64,000 nt of DNA from Lichenifustis flavocetrariae (GCF_026130545.1 NZ_JAMOIM010000002.1:248001-312000), one strand, 5' to 3'. Numbered from the stretch's first letter, positions 46,026-55,806 are shown. The notes: generated by a model from the sequence alone, not told the origin. Translations and numbers: made by a program.

Positions 46026-46538
46026 TTAGAGCCGATACTTAATCTGGTCGGTCCAGAAGCGCTCCAGACGGGCGAGGCAGATGTTGAGCTGGGCGAATTC
46101 TTCGGCCGAGATGCCGCCGATCTGCTCCACGGTCATGACATGCTTCTCATAGAGAGCTGCCACGATCTCGTGAACCTCCTTGCCTTTTTCGGTCAGGCTG
46201 ATGCGGACCGAGCGCCGGTCGACGCGTGAGCGGGCATGATGCAGGAAGCCCATCTCGACGAGCTTCTTGACGTTGTAGGACACGTTGGAACCCAGGTAGT
46301 AGCCCCGGGTCCGCAATTCGCCTGCGGTAAGTTCCTTGTCGCCGATATTGTAGAGGAGGAGCGCCTGAACCGAATTGATGTCGCTTCGGCTTTTGCGGTC
46401 GAACTCGTCCTTGATCACATCAAGAAGCCGGCGATGGAGACGTTCGACGAGGGTCAACGATTCAAGATAGGCGGGGCGTACATCGGCAAGGCGGCCACTG
46501 CGGGTAGGTGCGGGAGCGATCTTGGCTGCGGTGTTCAT
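46026..46538 (-). CDS. MarR-family regulator, LdtR-like
   Basis: This 170-residue winged-helix protein has the MarR layout: helical N-terminus, DNA-binding part KELTAGELRTRGYYLGSNVS to YNVKKLVEMGFLHHARS, and the wing with DRRSVRISLTEKG. It closely resembles, from memory, the LdtR group of Hyphomicrobiales, which controls L,D-transpeptidase and osmotic-stress genes in Liberibacter. It is divergent from flhA across about 450 bases and has an AT-rich palindrome upstream that may be its own operator. Confidence 0.85.
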   Translation of the reverse strand: MNTAAKIAPAPTRSGRLADVRPAYLESLTLVERLHRRLLDVIKDEFDRKSRSDINSVQALLLYNIGDKELTAGELRTRGYYLGSNVSYNVKKLVEMGFLHHARSRVDRRSVRISLTEKGKEVHEIVAALYEKHVMTVEQIGGISAEEFAQLNICLARLERFWTDQIKYRL

Positions 46539-46615
46539 GTCGTGCCTTCGATTCTGAGCGCCTGCTTCATGCGACGCCTGACCATGGCTGCACGCTAACG
46601 TCCTCCCATGAACGG

Positions 46616-46634
46616 CATTCTAAAAAACAGAATG
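46616..46634. promoter_or_regulatory. Candidate MarR/LdtR operator, CATTCT-N7-AGAATG
   Basis: A perfect 6-base inverted repeat with an AT-only spacer except for one C lies 78 bases upstream of the MarR gene start, in an otherwise GC-rich region. MarR proteins typically bind AT-rich palindromes of 16-20 bases and repress themselves. Nothing else could be supported in the 46539-46989 gap; the flhA promoter must lie there if flhA is the first gene of its unit. Confidence 0.45.
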
Positions 46635-46989
46635 AAAATCCGCTTTACCAATCGTCTCGCGGCAATGGTGAATAAAGTGATGCCGGACTATCGCTGGCGC
46701 ATTGCGGCACGCGTAAGCCTAACCGCTGCTCCACTGATCAAATACTTGTGAGTTTCAGTCTCCGCGACCTTTTTTCCCATTTGTTCGTTGCGTTGGTTTC
46801 TGAAGAGCATCAGCTCATTTCAAATGCCGGCCATCCCTGTTGTCACGTCTTTGCCGGCTGGAGAAATGGACCGCGCCTTCTGGATTGGACGGCTCCAGGC
46901 TGGATCACGCTGACGCAAGCTTCAGGCGCGACAGTCGGGTCCGAATCGGGCGTCGCTTGACCGGCGTCCGAAATGGAACGGACCCGTCA

Positions 46990-49074
46990 ATGACCGCCAT
47001 CCCGAAGCCGGCCCGGAAGGAGCGCCAAAGCTCGCGCGACATCGGCTTTGCGCTTGGCATCATCATCATTCTGTCGATCTTCTTCCTGCCCATCCCGGCA
47101 TTTTTGATCGATCTCGGGCTCGCCTTCTCGATCGCCCTGTCCGTCCTCATTCTCATGGTGGCCCTGTGGATCGAGAAGCCGCTCGACTTTTCAGCCTTCC
47201 CCACGGTGCTCCTCGTGGCAACCCTGCTGCGGCTGGCGCTGAACATCGCGACGACGCGCGTGATCCTGGCGCATGGCGCGGAGGGTGAGACCGCCGCCGG
47301 CTACATCATCGGCGGCTTCTCGCGGCTGGTGATGAGCGGAGATTTCGTGATCGGCTTGATCGTCTTCGCGATCCTGCTGACCATCAACTTCGTCGTCATC
47401 ACCAAGGGCGCGACCCGTATCGCCGAGGTCGGCGCCCGCTTCACCCTGGACGCCATCCCGGGCAAGCAGATGGCCATCGACGCGGATCTCTCGTCCGGCT
47501 TGATCAACGACAAGGAAGCGCAGCGACGCCGCCGGGAACTCGAAGAGGAAAGTTCGTTCTTCGGCTCGATGGACGGTGCCTCCAAATTCGTGCGCGGCGA
47601 TGCCGTCGCGGGCCTCATCATCCTGGCCGTCAACGTGTTCGGCGGCATCATTATCGGCGTGACCCGGCACGGGCTCGAACTGAGCAAAGCCGCCGATGTG
47701 TTCGCCAAGCTATCGGTCGGCGACGGTCTCGTTTCGCAGATCCCCGCCCTGATCGTCTCGCTTGGCGCGGCGCTGCTCGTTTCCAAGGGCGGCACACGCG
47801 GCTCGGCCGACAAGGCCGTGCTCGACCAGCTGAGCAACTTCCCGCGCGCCCTGTTCGTGGCGGCGCTACTTCTGCTTCTGCTCGCTTTCGTTCCAGGACT
47901 GCCTTTCTTCCCCTTCGCACTGCTCGGCGGCACGATGCTGTTCGTCGCTTACACGATCCCCAAGCGGCTGAGCGCCCTGAAGGCGGTCGAAGCCGCGAAA
48001 GCGGCCGAACTGGCCCGTACGGCCAGCGTCGAGGCCAAGGATTCGGTCAAAGACATTCTGAAGACCGCCGAGATCGAGCTTTGCCTCGGCAAGCAGCTGG
48101 CGGCCCGGATGCTTGTCTCGCGCGACGAGTTGGGCGGCCGTGTCGTCAAGATGCGGCGCAAGTTCGCCCGCCAATACGGCTTCGTCGTGCCCGACATCAA
48201 GGTGTCGGAGAGCCTCGATGTCCCGCCGAAGGCCTATCAGATCAGGATCCACGGCACGGTGGTGACGTCCTACGAGATGCGCATCGGCGAGGTTCTGGTG
48301 ATCACTGGCGACCGCAACAAGCCGGACGTTCCGTGCACCGAGGCGCGCGAACCCGCCTTCGGCATGAAGGCCGTGTGGGTGGCGGAGGCCTTCGCGGGCG
48401 AACTCCGGCGGCAGAACCTGCAGGCCGTGGACACATTGTCAGTCGTGCTCACGCATGTCAGCGAAGTGATCCGCAACAACCTCAGCCAATTGCTCTCCTA
48501 CAAAGACATGCGGGCGCTCATCGATCGGCTCGAACCCGAATACAAGAAGCTCGTCGACGACATCTGCCCCTCGCAGATCTCCTATTCGGGCCTGCAGGCT
48601 GTGTTGAAGCTGCTGCTGGCCGAGCGCGTCTCGATCCGCAACCTGCATCTCATCCTCGAAGCCATCGCCGAGATCGTTCCCCATGCACGGCGCTCCGAGC
48701 AGGTCGTCGAGCATGTGCGCATGCGCATCGCCCAACAGATCTGCGGCGACCTGTCCGACAACGGCTCCCTCAAGGTGCTGCGCCTCGGCAACCGCTGGGA
48801 CCTCGCCTTCCACCAAAGCCTCAAGCGGGACGGGAAGGGAGACATCGTCGAATTCGAACTCGATCCTCGCATGGTGGAGCAATTCGGCGCCGAAGCCTCG
48901 AACGCGATCCGGGACCGGATGGATCAAGGCCACAGCTTTGTGCTGATCGCCGCACCGGAAGTACGCACCTATGTCCGGATGATCGTGGAGCGCATGTTCG
49001 CGACGCTCCCGGTCCTGTCGCATTTGGAGATCGCACGCGGCGTCGAGATGAAGGCACTGGGAAGCATTTCGTGA
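46990..49074 (+). CDS. flhA: FlhA, flagellar type III export gate
   Basis: FlhA is the nonameric export-gate protein of the flagellar secretion apparatus. It has 694 residues: eight membrane helices in the first 320, the FHIPEP-family signature region ([20 protein letters not shown] to [11 protein letters not shown], about 140-170) and a cytoplasmic domain. The frame is open from 46840, but the ATG at 46990 gives the usual length and N-terminus. It starts a rightward flagellar unit and overlaps fliR by 4 bases. Confidence 0.96.
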   Translation: MTAIPKPARKERQSSRDIGFALGIIIILSIFFLPIPAFLIDLGLAFSIALSVLILMVALWIEKPLDFSAFPTVLLVATLLRLALNIATTRVILAHGAEGETAAGYIIGGFSRLVMSGDFVIGLIVFAILLTINFVVITKGATRIAEVGARFTLDAIPGKQMAIDADLSSGLINDKEAQRRRRELEEESSFFGSMDGASKFVRGDAVAGLIILAVNVFGGIIIGVTRHGLELSKAADVFAKLSVGDGLVSQIPALIVSLGAALLVSKGGTRGSADKAVLDQLSNFPRALFVAALLLLLLAFVPGLPFFPFALLGGTMLFVAYTIPKRLSALKAVEAAKAAELARTASVEAKDSVKDILKTAEIELCLGKQLAARMLVSRDELGGRVVKMRRKFARQYGFVVPDIKVSESLDVPPKAYQIRIHGTVVTSYEMRIGEVLVITGDRNKPDVPCTEAREPAFGMKAVWVAEAFAGELRRQNLQAVDTLSVVLTHVSEVIRNNLSQLLSYKDMRALIDRLEPEYKKLVDDICPSQISYSGLQAVLKLLLAERVSIRNLHLILEAIAEIVPHARRSEQVVEHVRMRIAQQICGDLSDNGSLKVLRLGNRWDLAFHQSLKRDGKGDIVEFELDPRMVEQFGAEASNAIRDRMDQGHSFVLIAAPEVRTYVRMIVERMFATLPVLSHLEIARGVEMKALGSIS

Positions 49075-49826
49075 CGGGGCCAGCCTCCGATGTGGTTCTC
49101 GTCGCCTTTGTGATCTTCTGCCGGGTCGGGGCCTGCCTGCTGCTGATGCCAGGATATTCATCCGCCCGCATCCCCGTGCAAGTCCGCCTGTTCGTCGCCG
49201 TGTCGCTGGCCTTGACGCTCGCGCCGCTCAGCTTCGACGAACTGCGTCCGTCCGTCGCCGGCGCGGCCCCGTTAAGTCTTCTCAAGACCATGGGATCGGA
49301 ACTGCTCATCGGCATCACGATCGGCCTGATGGGACGCTTTTTCTTCATCGCGCTGGATACGATCGGCATGGCGGTCGCCATGTGGATCGGGATCACCTCG
49401 AACCTGGGCGCCCCGATCAATGAAGACGAACCGATGCCGGCCATCTCGACCCTCATCAGCCTGTCGGCCACTCTGCTGATTTTTGTCACCGATCAGCACT
49501 TGGAGGTGCTTCGGGCGATTACGTCGAGCTATGGAAGTCTGCCGGTCAGCGAGGGGTTTTCGACTCAATTCGCGATGGTCCAACTCGGCAATAAGGCGGC
49601 GTTGGCTTTCAACCTGGCTTTGCGGCTCGGCAGTCCCTTCCTGATCCTGTCACTGGCCCTCAACTTTGCCATCGGCCTCGCCAATCGCCTCGTGCCCGCG
49701 GTGCAGATCTTCTTTCTGGCGTCTCCAATCGTGCTGATGGTGGGGCTCATCCTCCTCTACTTGACGTCGAGCCCCCTTCTGCGTCTGTTCACCGATGCCT
49801 TCAGCCGCTTCCTGGTGTCCGGATGA
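49071..49826 (+). CDS. fliR: FliR, flagellar export apparatus protein
   Basis: FliR is a core membrane component of the flagellar export channel with FliP and FliQ. The 251-residue protein has about six hydrophobic segments and family stretches [20 protein letters not shown] and [19 protein letters not shown]. It begins with GTG inside the flhA stop (GTGA) and overlaps the next gene by 4 bases. fliP and fliQ are outside the window. Confidence 0.94.
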   Translation: MTGPASDVVLVAFVIFCRVGACLLLMPGYSSARIPVQVRLFVAVSLALTLAPLSFDELRPSVAGAAPLSLLKTMGSELLIGITIGLMGRFFFIALDTIGMAVAMWIGITSNLGAPINEDEPMPAISTLISLSATLLIFVTDQHLEVLRAITSSYGSLPVSEGFSTQFAMVQLGNKAALAFNLALRLGSPFLILSLALNFAIGLANRLVPAVQIFFLASPIVLMVGLILLYLTSSPLLRLFTDAFSRFLVSG

Positions 49827-50215
49827 GTGACCGATTGAAGGCGATGCGGCGCATCATGGCTGTCCAGGCTCAAGCCAAGCGGCTTGCCGAATGGGAATTG
49901 GCCGCGACCGAGCGGCGCAAGGCCGCGATCGAAGCGGCGCGACGCGACCTCGACAGCTTCGTGGAAGGCGCTAATCTCGCCGGTCCCCTGGGCACTATCG
50001 CGATCAAGCAGGCGCGCCGTCTGGCGCAACGGGAGGCGGCCAGCGAGCAGGACCGCTCTCGTCAGATCGATGCGGTGCAGGCGGCCGAACGGCGGCACAG
50101 GCTCTCCGAGCGCGTGACCGAGACACTGGCGACGGAGGAGCGCGCCGCCGAGGAGCGGCGACTGCTCGAACAACTGGTGGAGGGCCTCATGGCCCGTGGT
50201 GCGCCGCGCGACTGA
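49823..50215 (+). CDS. FliJ-like flagellar protein
   Basis: This 130-residue protein is almost all charged coiled-coil helix (RRIMAVQAQAKRLAEWELAA, and ERRLLEQLVEGLMARG at the end), the pattern of FliJ, the soluble stalk of the export ATPase and an escort for chaperones. It overlaps fliR as ATGA. Sequence likeness to FliJ is weak in rhizobia, so the call depends on the coiled coil and its position after fliR. Confidence 0.7.
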   Translation: MSDRLKAMRRIMAVQAQAKRLAEWELAATERRKAAIEAARRDLDSFVEGANLAGPLGTIAIKQARRLAQREAASEQDRSRQIDAVQAAERRHRLSERVTETLATEERAAEERRLLEQLVEGLMARGAPRD

Positions 50216-50296
50216 GGCACCGGTCCACCAGCCTGCCGAAAGCTTGCGCGTGCATGCTGGTCAAGGGGTCGACCGGGATCGGCCTCCGCCGCCCGG

Positions 50297-50830
50297 ATGC
50301 TGCCCGCCGTGTCAATTGCACCTCCCTCAGACATTGTCCTCGACGTGGCCCAGGCCGCGGACCCTTCGCGGGTCCAGGCCGCGGCCGCCAAGCTCGCGAG
50401 CCTCGCGGCAGGGACAACGGGCGACATCGACTTCACGGCCGTGCTTCAATCGCGTTCGGCACCGATCGCGCCGCCGCAGACGAGCCCTGCCGCGCATCCG
50501 TTGGACTATGGTCGAGGCCACCAAATCGAAACGAAGCGGTCGTCGCCCTACCAGAAATTCGAGGCCGTGGTGCTTCAGAATTTCTTGCAGTCGATCCTGC
50601 CAAAGGATTCCGAATTGTTCGGCGACGCTTTTTCGGCCGACGCCTACCGCTCCATGCTGGCCGAGCAATTGGCGACCCAGGTCGCGAAGACAGGTCGCCT
50701 CGGCATCGCCCACGCGATCGAGGCCAAGGAAAATCTCCTGCATCCGCAGCATGCCGGCGCTGCTCCTGCCGGACTGACGGTCAACAATGCTCTTGCGGCA
50801 ATCACGCCGCGGCTGAAAACAACGTCCTAA
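50297..50830 (+). CDS. FlgJ-N/CheL-like rod-binding protein
   Basis: This 177-residue protein has the rod-binding domain found at the N-terminus of FlgJ and alone in alphaproteobacteria (often named CheL): YQKFEAVVLQNFLQSILP, then DSELFGDAFSADAYRSMLAE, about residues 85-130. The muramidase part of enterobacterial FlgJ is absent, as is normal here. It probably helps rod assembly in the periplasm, although no clear signal peptide is seen. It lies 81 bases after the FliJ-like gene. Confidence 0.82.
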   Translation: MLPAVSIAPPSDIVLDVAQAADPSRVQAAAAKLASLAAGTTGDIDFTAVLQSRSAPIAPPQTSPAAHPLDYGRGHQIETKRSSPYQKFEAVVLQNFLQSILPKDSELFGDAFSADAYRSMLAEQLATQVAKTGRLGIAHAIEAKENLLHPQHAGAAPAGLTVNNALAAITPRLKTTS

Positions 50831-50854
50831 TCTATCAGGAAAGGCTTTCCTCCG

Positions 50855-51253
50855 ATGACCGCCCTCCCCGCCCCTGCCGAGGCCGGCGCCCGTCTGCCGA
50901 CATCGATCTTCAGCTTCGCTGCCTTCGAGGCTGTCGCCGAACGCCTTGAAGCCGTGCTGGACACGGAAACCGATGCCCTCAAGAAGAACCGTCCGTGTGA
51001 CATGAACGAGATCTGTCAGCGCAAGCGGCAGAGCCTACTGGAACTCAGCCGCTTTCTGCCTCGCTTGGCCACATCGGAAGAACGTGAAGGCGCACGGAGC
51101 CGTCTCGGCACGCTCTCGGTCAAGCTCGAATACAACCGGCAGGCCATCGATGTCCAATTGCGGGCCGTCCGGGAAATATCCGACATTATCGCAAGCAGCA
51201 TGCGTGAAGCCGAGTCGGACGGCACCTACTCGTTCATGACCGGCCGGCCGTGA
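50855..51253 (+). CDS. FlgN-like flagellar chaperone
   Basis: This 132-residue helical protein has the length, coiled-coil pattern and position of FlgN, the chaperone for hook-associated proteins FlgK and FlgL. The segment FEAVAERLEAVLDTETDALK is typical of the first helix. The call depends partly on context between the CheL-like and FliL-like genes. It overlaps the next gene as GTGA. Confidence 0.7.
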   Translation: MTALPAPAEAGARLPTSIFSFAAFEAVAERLEAVLDTETDALKKNRPCDMNEICQRKRQSLLELSRFLPRLATSEEREGARSRLGTLSVKLEYNRQAIDVQLRAVREISDIIASSMREAESDGTYSFMTGRP

Positions 51254-51690
51254 AGATCTTTCTGATCGGCCTCTGGCTCACGATCGTCGCTCTCGGGGCA
51301 ACTTACGGCGCGGCCATGATGGCGGCCAGCCCCCACGCGGAAGCCCATGCCGAAACGGCGCTTGCGCATGAGAAGACGCGCAACATGAATGTTCCGATCA
51401 TCGCCGATGGGGCGCTGCAAGGCTATGTCGGCATGCAGTTCACCTATGTGATCGATGCCGTGGTTTTGAAATCTCTCGCCGTGCCGCCGGAAGCCTATCT
51501 CATGGATGCGGCTTTCAACGACGTCTACATGGATAAGACGACCGACTTCAATCATCTCGATCGCATGGACCTCCACGCCTTCACGAAAAAGCTAGCGGAT
51601 GAGACGAATGCTCACCTCGGCGCACCGCTGATCAAGGAGGTTCTGATCGAATCGTTCAACTACACGCCGAAGGACGTTCAGAACAATTAA
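51250..51690 (+). CDS. FliL-like membrane-anchored flagellar protein
   Basis: This 146-residue protein has a single N-terminal membrane helix (FLIGLWLTIVALGATYGAAM) and a periplasmic domain with a pattern of VPIIADGALQGYVGMQFTYV and a C-terminal LIKEVLIESFNY, like FliL-related proteins in rhizobial flagellar clusters. FliL supports stator function. It starts with GTG overlapping the FlgN-like stop and appears to be the last gene of this unit. Confidence 0.65.
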   Translation: MKIFLIGLWLTIVALGATYGAAMMAASPHAEAHAETALAHEKTRNMNVPIIADGALQGYVGMQFTYVIDAVVLKSLAVPPEAYLMDAAFNDVYMDKTTDFNHLDRMDLHAFTKKLADETNAHLGAPLIKEVLIESFNYTPKDVQNN

Positions 51691-51760
51691 CGACGCGTCA
51701 AGAGGCTGCTGATAAACTGATGATTACGCGTCGAGGCGTAGATCCCGGGGGGGCCTTACG

Positions 51761-52273
51761 GTGAAGATCAATCGATTGACGTGGGCGGGCTTTGGCTTGG
51801 CTCTCATCGGCTGGGCCTTGCTGATCGCCGACATGGTGGTCAGCGACACGACCCTCAAAGACGGCAATCTGGTCGCCATATTGGCGCTGCGGGGCGACAT
51901 CCTCACCATCGCGCAGACGATGATCCTGAGCGGCTTCGGCCTTGCCATCGTCGGCACGTTGCGGTCGGGGTTCGGTGCTTTCACGCGTTTTTTCGATGCG
52001 GTACTGCAGCGCTCCAGCGCGCCCCGTTCCAAGGAGTCGACGACGCTCGAACCCGAGCCCCTCGAACCCGAACTGGAGCCAACGCCCACGACAGCCCGAG
52101 CCGCTCACACGATCACGATCACCCCCAAAGTGGTCACGCCCGAACGCAGCAAACCGGCCGCGTCTCGCGACAAGAATTACGTGATCCTGTCGGACGGGTC
52201 CGTCGAAGTGGAAACCATGTTCGGCACCCGGATCTTCGCCAATCTGAGTGAGGCGAAGGACTTTATCCGGTAG
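51761..52273 (+). CDS. Two-TM membrane protein, unknown function
   Basis: This 170-residue protein has two hydrophobic helices in the first 70 residues, a Pro/Glu-rich linker, and a compact C-terminal end (YVILSDGSVEVETMFGTRIF). GTG at 51761 follows a G-run ribosome site. I do not recognise a named family. It lies in a flagellar cluster, 70 bases after the FliL-like gene, and could be an accessory membrane protein of the motor, but that is only position. Confidence 0.65.
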   Translation: MKINRLTWAGFGLALIGWALLIADMVVSDTTLKDGNLVAILALRGDILTIAQTMILSGFGLAIVGTLRSGFGAFTRFFDAVLQRSSAPRSKESTTLEPEPLEPELEPTPTTARAAHTITITPKVVTPERSKPAASRDKNYVILSDGSVEVETMFGTRIFANLSEAKDFIR

Positions 52274-52617
52274 ATCAAGTCTTCGAGGGGAGCTTGGAAA
52301 GCGACTTCGCCACATCTCAGATCTGTCACGGCTAAGCCCGCTTCATGAGCGAGATCCGGACGCAGCGGTCGGACTGACGGTTTCACAGAGAAGGCGATTA
52401 CACATCGTCCTGCAGTTTTTTGTTAATGCAGATATCGATCTTCGGTAGCAGAAGGAAAATCGAAGACCTTACCCGTTTCAAGGCCCCAAGAAGGCGAGAT
52501 AGGTGAAGGTAAACAGGATGATCGCCGATCCTCATGCGCTCACGGGCAGCGACTTCATGAACAGGGATCTCTTTAAATTCGCTGGTCGCTTGCGCCCAGG
52601 CTCGATCTAAAGCGGCC
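52274..52617. other. Intergenic region with possible 30-residue ORF
   Basis: This 344-base gap between a rightward gene and the leftward PilZ gene has no clear terminator. A 30-codon frame at 52518-52610 on the plus strand (MIADPHAL to LRPGSI) has GAAGG 8 bases upstream of its ATG but no other support. A CTGCA/TGCAG repeat around a T-run is at about 52413-52434. Confidence 0.3.
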
Positions 52618-53070
52618 CTACCGCGGCATCTTATAAAACCTTCGCCGCATGTCGGCGGCGATGATCCGGCTGCGCGGCGTCTCCTCCGTCAAGGTGAATC
52701 GCACGCCGGCCTCGCCGTCGCGGCGCCAGGAAACCTCGGCATTCTGCAACAGGCCGGACTGGTCATCGTAGACCTGAAATGCGGCCGGCAGGGCCACGTC
52801 CGGCGGCAACCGCAAACGCACACCGGTGGATGAGAGGTCGTGGACCACGCATTCGGTGACGAAGGTCCCCGTCGAATCCACCACCTTGCCCGACCGGAGA
52901 CGCGTGCGACGGCGGGGAGCGTCGCGGCGGTCGTCGGGTTCGCGGACGGGTTTGGGATCGATCAGGATCGTATAGGTGAATCCATCCGGGTCGGCGGCCG
53001 CTTTGCCGTCGACCCGGATTGCATTGATGACGGACGGCGAGCCGCCTCGGGGCGGTTGACGGACAGTCAC
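52618..53070 (-). CDS. PilZ-domain protein
   Basis: This 150-residue protein has a PilZ domain, a receptor for cyclic di-GMP. The RxxxR element is Arg49-Arg53 in RRDAPRRRTR, and the D-x-S-x-x-G element is DLSSTG (Asp78-Gly83). The N-terminal 45 residues are unassigned. Its place next to flhB-fliG-fliN-fliM-motA suggests that it tunes flagellar rotation or assembly in response to c-di-GMP, as YcgR does elsewhere. Confidence 0.85.
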   Translation of the reverse strand: MTVRQPPRGGSPSVINAIRVDGKAAADPDGFTYTILIDPKPVREPDDRRDAPRRRTRLRSGKVVDSTGTFVTECVVHDLSSTGVRLRLPPDVALPAAFQVYDDQSGLLQNAEVSWRRDGEAGVRFTLTEETPRSRIIAADMRRRFYKMPR

Positions 53071-53116
53071 GCGCGGACCAGCGGCCGGAGCGCCGTCGAA
53101 AGCAGTGGAGGCCGCC

Positions 53117-53605
53117 TCACGCGCGCGGGTCCGAGTTGCCCGGTCCCTTCGGCAGATACAGTCCTAGGCTCGGGCGGACGCGCTGTCGCGGCAGGTGAGC
53201 ATCCGAAACAGCTCGTGACAGTCGCTTCAGCTTTTCGAGGGGGTCGCGGCAATCGGGATCAAAGAGGATCCCTTCAACCCGGACGACCTGATCCATGGCT
53301 CTCAGCGACAGATCGAAGAAGACCGAGACGGTCAGATGACTGAATTCCATCGCGAGCGTGACGGTGGGTACGTCGCCCCAATCCATCTCGACCGACGCAT
53401 TCCAGGCAAAGGTCAGCGTCCCTTCCTTGAAGAACAGCTCGGTCGAAGATTGCAGAAGGTCTTCGATTGCCGTGTATTGGCTGAATCGAATGAAGCTCAC
53501 GAGATCGAGCAGATCGATCGCATGAAGTTCCTGTAAGACGTCCTGCAACCCGTCCACAAGGATGCGGGCATAGGCATCGTGATCGTTTTCAACTAGGAAT
53601 GTCAA
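53117..53605 (-). CDS. Hypothetical protein downstream of flhB
   Basis: This 162-residue soluble protein has no motif I can assign; it alternates helix (LVDGLQDVLQELHAIDLLDL) and beta-like stretches (TLTFAWNASVEMDWGDVPTV). It starts at a TTG that overlaps the flhB stop by 4 bases, which suggests translation coupled to flhB. The PilZ gene follows 46 bases later in the same direction. A flagellar role is inferred from operon position only. Confidence 0.6.
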   Translation of the reverse strand: MTFLVENDHDAYARILVDGLQDVLQELHAIDLLDLVSFIRFSQYTAIEDLLQSSTELFFKEGTLTFAWNASVEMDWGDVPTVTLAMEFSHLTVSVFFDLSLRAMDQVVRVEGILFDPDCRDPLEKLKRLSRAVSDAHLPRQRVRPSLGLYLPKGPGNSDPRA

Positions 53606-54705
53606 CGCATTATCGCCTGAAGTCTTGGAGAGGAGCGTCCGCCAGAACGAGACTGAATGTAATGGATGATTTCTGCCACCGCCTTGTAGAATTGCGGTGG
53701 GATGGCCTGTGAGACCTCGACATGGTCATACATAGACCTTGCGAGAGGCTTGTTTTCAATGATGGTAATCCCGCATTCCGTTGCAATTTCACGAATTTTC
53801 AGCGCGATGAGGTCCTTGCCCTTGGCAACGACGATCGGGGCGCCCCCCTCCGACCGCACATAGCGCAACGCGATCGAATAGTGCGTCGGGTTGGCGATCA
53901 CGACGGTCGCGCGGGGCACATCGGCCATCATCCGGCGCCGCGAACGATCGAGCTGGAGTGAGCGCCGCTTCGATTTGACGATGGGGTCGCCCTCGGCCTG
54001 CTTCATCTCGTCCTTGATGTCGCGGCGACTCATCCGCTGGCGTTTCCGCCAACTGGCCTTCGTCCATAAGAAGTCGAGGACAGCGATCACCACGAAGGCG
54101 GTCGCGACCCCGGCCAATAGGCGCGACACGATGCTCAACAGGAGATCCGGCACCGCGGCTGGCTCCATGTAGAGCGCGTCGACCACAGAATGCACTTCCG
54201 ACCGCAGCAGCAGGTAGACCACGAACCCGATGATGATTAGTTTCGCGATGCCCTTGCCGGATTCGATGAGGCCGTGCGAGCTGAACATGCGCCCGAGCCC
54301 GGCCGCGAGGGAGATCTTGGACAATTTCGGCTGGATGCGGTCGAGCACCACACTCGGCATGGATTGAGCGAAAGACATGGCCAGGCCGGCCACGATGAAG
54401 ACGACAAAAATCGGAATCAGGAACCCGGCGACCGGAAGCCCGACAAGGCCAATCAGTTCAGCGGCATCGGCCCCATTGTTGATCTTCCATTGCGCCGGGC
54501 TATCCATCAGATGGGCGAGCGCGTCCGCGATCCGCGACGCACTGGAGCGGATCATGAGCGAAGAGACGACGAGACAAGCCAGGAGGCCCGCGAAAAGCGG
54601 CGCCTCACGCGAGTGAGGGAGATCACCACGTTCGGCCGCGTCGCGAAGCTTCTTCTCTGTCGGCTCTTCTGTCTTGTCGTCCTGCTCGTTGGATTGATCG
54701 CTCAT
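53602..54705 (-). CDS. flhB: FlhB, flagellar export substrate-specificity switch
   Basis: FlhB sits in the export gate and switches secretion from rod/hook to filament proteins after self-cleavage at N-P-T-H. The 367-residue protein has an N-terminal charged segment, four membrane helices, and the intact cleavage motif in VVIANPTHYSIALRY near residue 275. It follows fliG after 30 bases in a leftward motA-fliM-fliN-fliG-flhB unit. Confidence 0.96.
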   Translation of the reverse strand: MSDQSNEQDDKTEEPTEKKLRDAAERGDLPHSREAPLFAGLLACLVVSSLMIRSSASRIADALAHLMDSPAQWKINNGADAAELIGLVGLPVAGFLIPIFVVFIVAGLAMSFAQSMPSVVLDRIQPKLSKISLAAGLGRMFSSHGLIESGKGIAKLIIIGFVVYLLLRSEVHSVVDALYMEPAAVPDLLLSIVSRLLAGVATAFVVIAVLDFLWTKASWRKRQRMSRRDIKDEMKQAEGDPIVKSKRRSLQLDRSRRRMMADVPRATVVIANPTHYSIALRYVRSEGGAPIVVAKGKDLIALKIREIATECGITIIENKPLARSMYDHVEVSQAIPPQFYKAVAEIIHYIQSRSGGRSSPRLQAIMR

Positions 54706-54735
54706 TGCGGACAGCCTTCAGCAACGCGGTGAAGA

Positions 54736-55764
54736 TCAACCCTGACCATCGGCAGCGGACAGATCCGGCGGCTCGATCTCGCCGAGCGCGATGAGGTCGA
54801 GGACGGTCGCACAGATGACCTTGCGGGCCGCCGCGATTTCCTTAGGCGGCGCGCTGCCGGTCTTGAGTTCGTTCTCGACGAGGCGCCGGGAACGCGCGCC
54901 CATCGCGGACAGAACCGCTTCCTTGAGGGCTTCGTCGGCTTCCCTGAGCGCCATGGTGATCTGCTCGGCCGGAACCTTTTCGAGCAGCACACTGCGTGCC
55001 TTGGCCGACAGAGCCACGAGATCGCCAAAGGAGAACATCTTGGAGCGGATGACCGCGGCGTCGGCGGGCTTGGTTTCGGCGATCGAGGTCAGCATATCCT
55101 CAGCCTGTTCAGGATCCATCCGGTTCAGGATATCGGCCACGCGGGTCTGTGTGCTGCCCTCCTTGTCACGCGACACGTTGATCAGGAGATCGTCACGCAG
55201 CTTGTTTTCGAGAATGCGGATCGTCGGCTCGTTCACTGCGCGCTGGGTCAGCATGCGGCGTGTCAATGTGTTGCGCAGGTCGCGCGGAAGGACAGCCAGG
55301 GTTTTGGCGGCGGCCTCCGGCGTGAGACGTGAGAGGATGAGGGCGCCCGTCTGCGGATGCTCCTTTGTGACATAGGCGGCCATATCTTTCTCTGGCAGGC
55401 CGGATAGGCGAACCCAGATCGAAGAGTTGGAATTGCCGAGGACGTCGGCCATGATCTCGGCGACCTGATCGGACGGCAGGACCGTGCCCAGAAGATGCTC
55501 GATCTCGCTGGCCGTGCCTTGCAGGTCGAGCTCCTTCGTAAATTCCCCGGCCAGTTCCTCAACGAGATCCTCGAGGGTTTCGATCGAGACGGCTCCAAGC
55601 GTCGCGGCGGCGCGCGTCACCATCTTGAGCTCAGTGGGGTCGAAATGCTTGAGGAGCCGGGTAGCCAACGGCTTGCCCATTCCGAGAAGAAGCGCGGCCA
55701 CCTTTTCGGGCCCGCTCAAGTCGCGACGGCCCAGGGCGCTGGGAGTCGACATTGTCATGGTCAA
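54736..55764 (-). CDS. fliG: FliG, flagellar motor switch protein
   Basis: FliG is the switch-complex protein that contacts MotA and produces torque. The 342-residue protein has the N-terminal GPEKVAALLLGMGK segment, the middle EHPQT region (TKEHPQTGALILSRL) and the C-terminal torque domain with FSFGDLVALSAKA. The start may be TTG at 55764, 8 bases after GGAG, or one of two ATGs at 55758 and 55752. Confidence 0.95.
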   Translation of the reverse strand: MTMTMSTPSALGRRDLSGPEKVAALLLGMGKPLATRLLKHFDPTELKMVTRAAATLGAVSIETLEDLVEELAGEFTKELDLQGTASEIEHLLGTVLPSDQVAEIMADVLGNSNSSIWVRLSGLPEKDMAAYVTKEHPQTGALILSRLTPEAAAKTLAVLPRDLRNTLTRRMLTQRAVNEPTIRILENKLRDDLLINVSRDKEGSTQTRVADILNRMDPEQAEDMLTSIAETKPADAAVIRSKMFSFGDLVALSAKARSVLLEKVPAEQITMALREADEALKEAVLSAMGARSRRLVENELKTGSAPPKEIAAARKVICATVLDLIALGEIEPPDLSAADGQG

Positions 55765-55806
55765 GGCAGTCGCTCCATGGTGTTCAATACTCGAAGCAGT
55801 CGGCGA

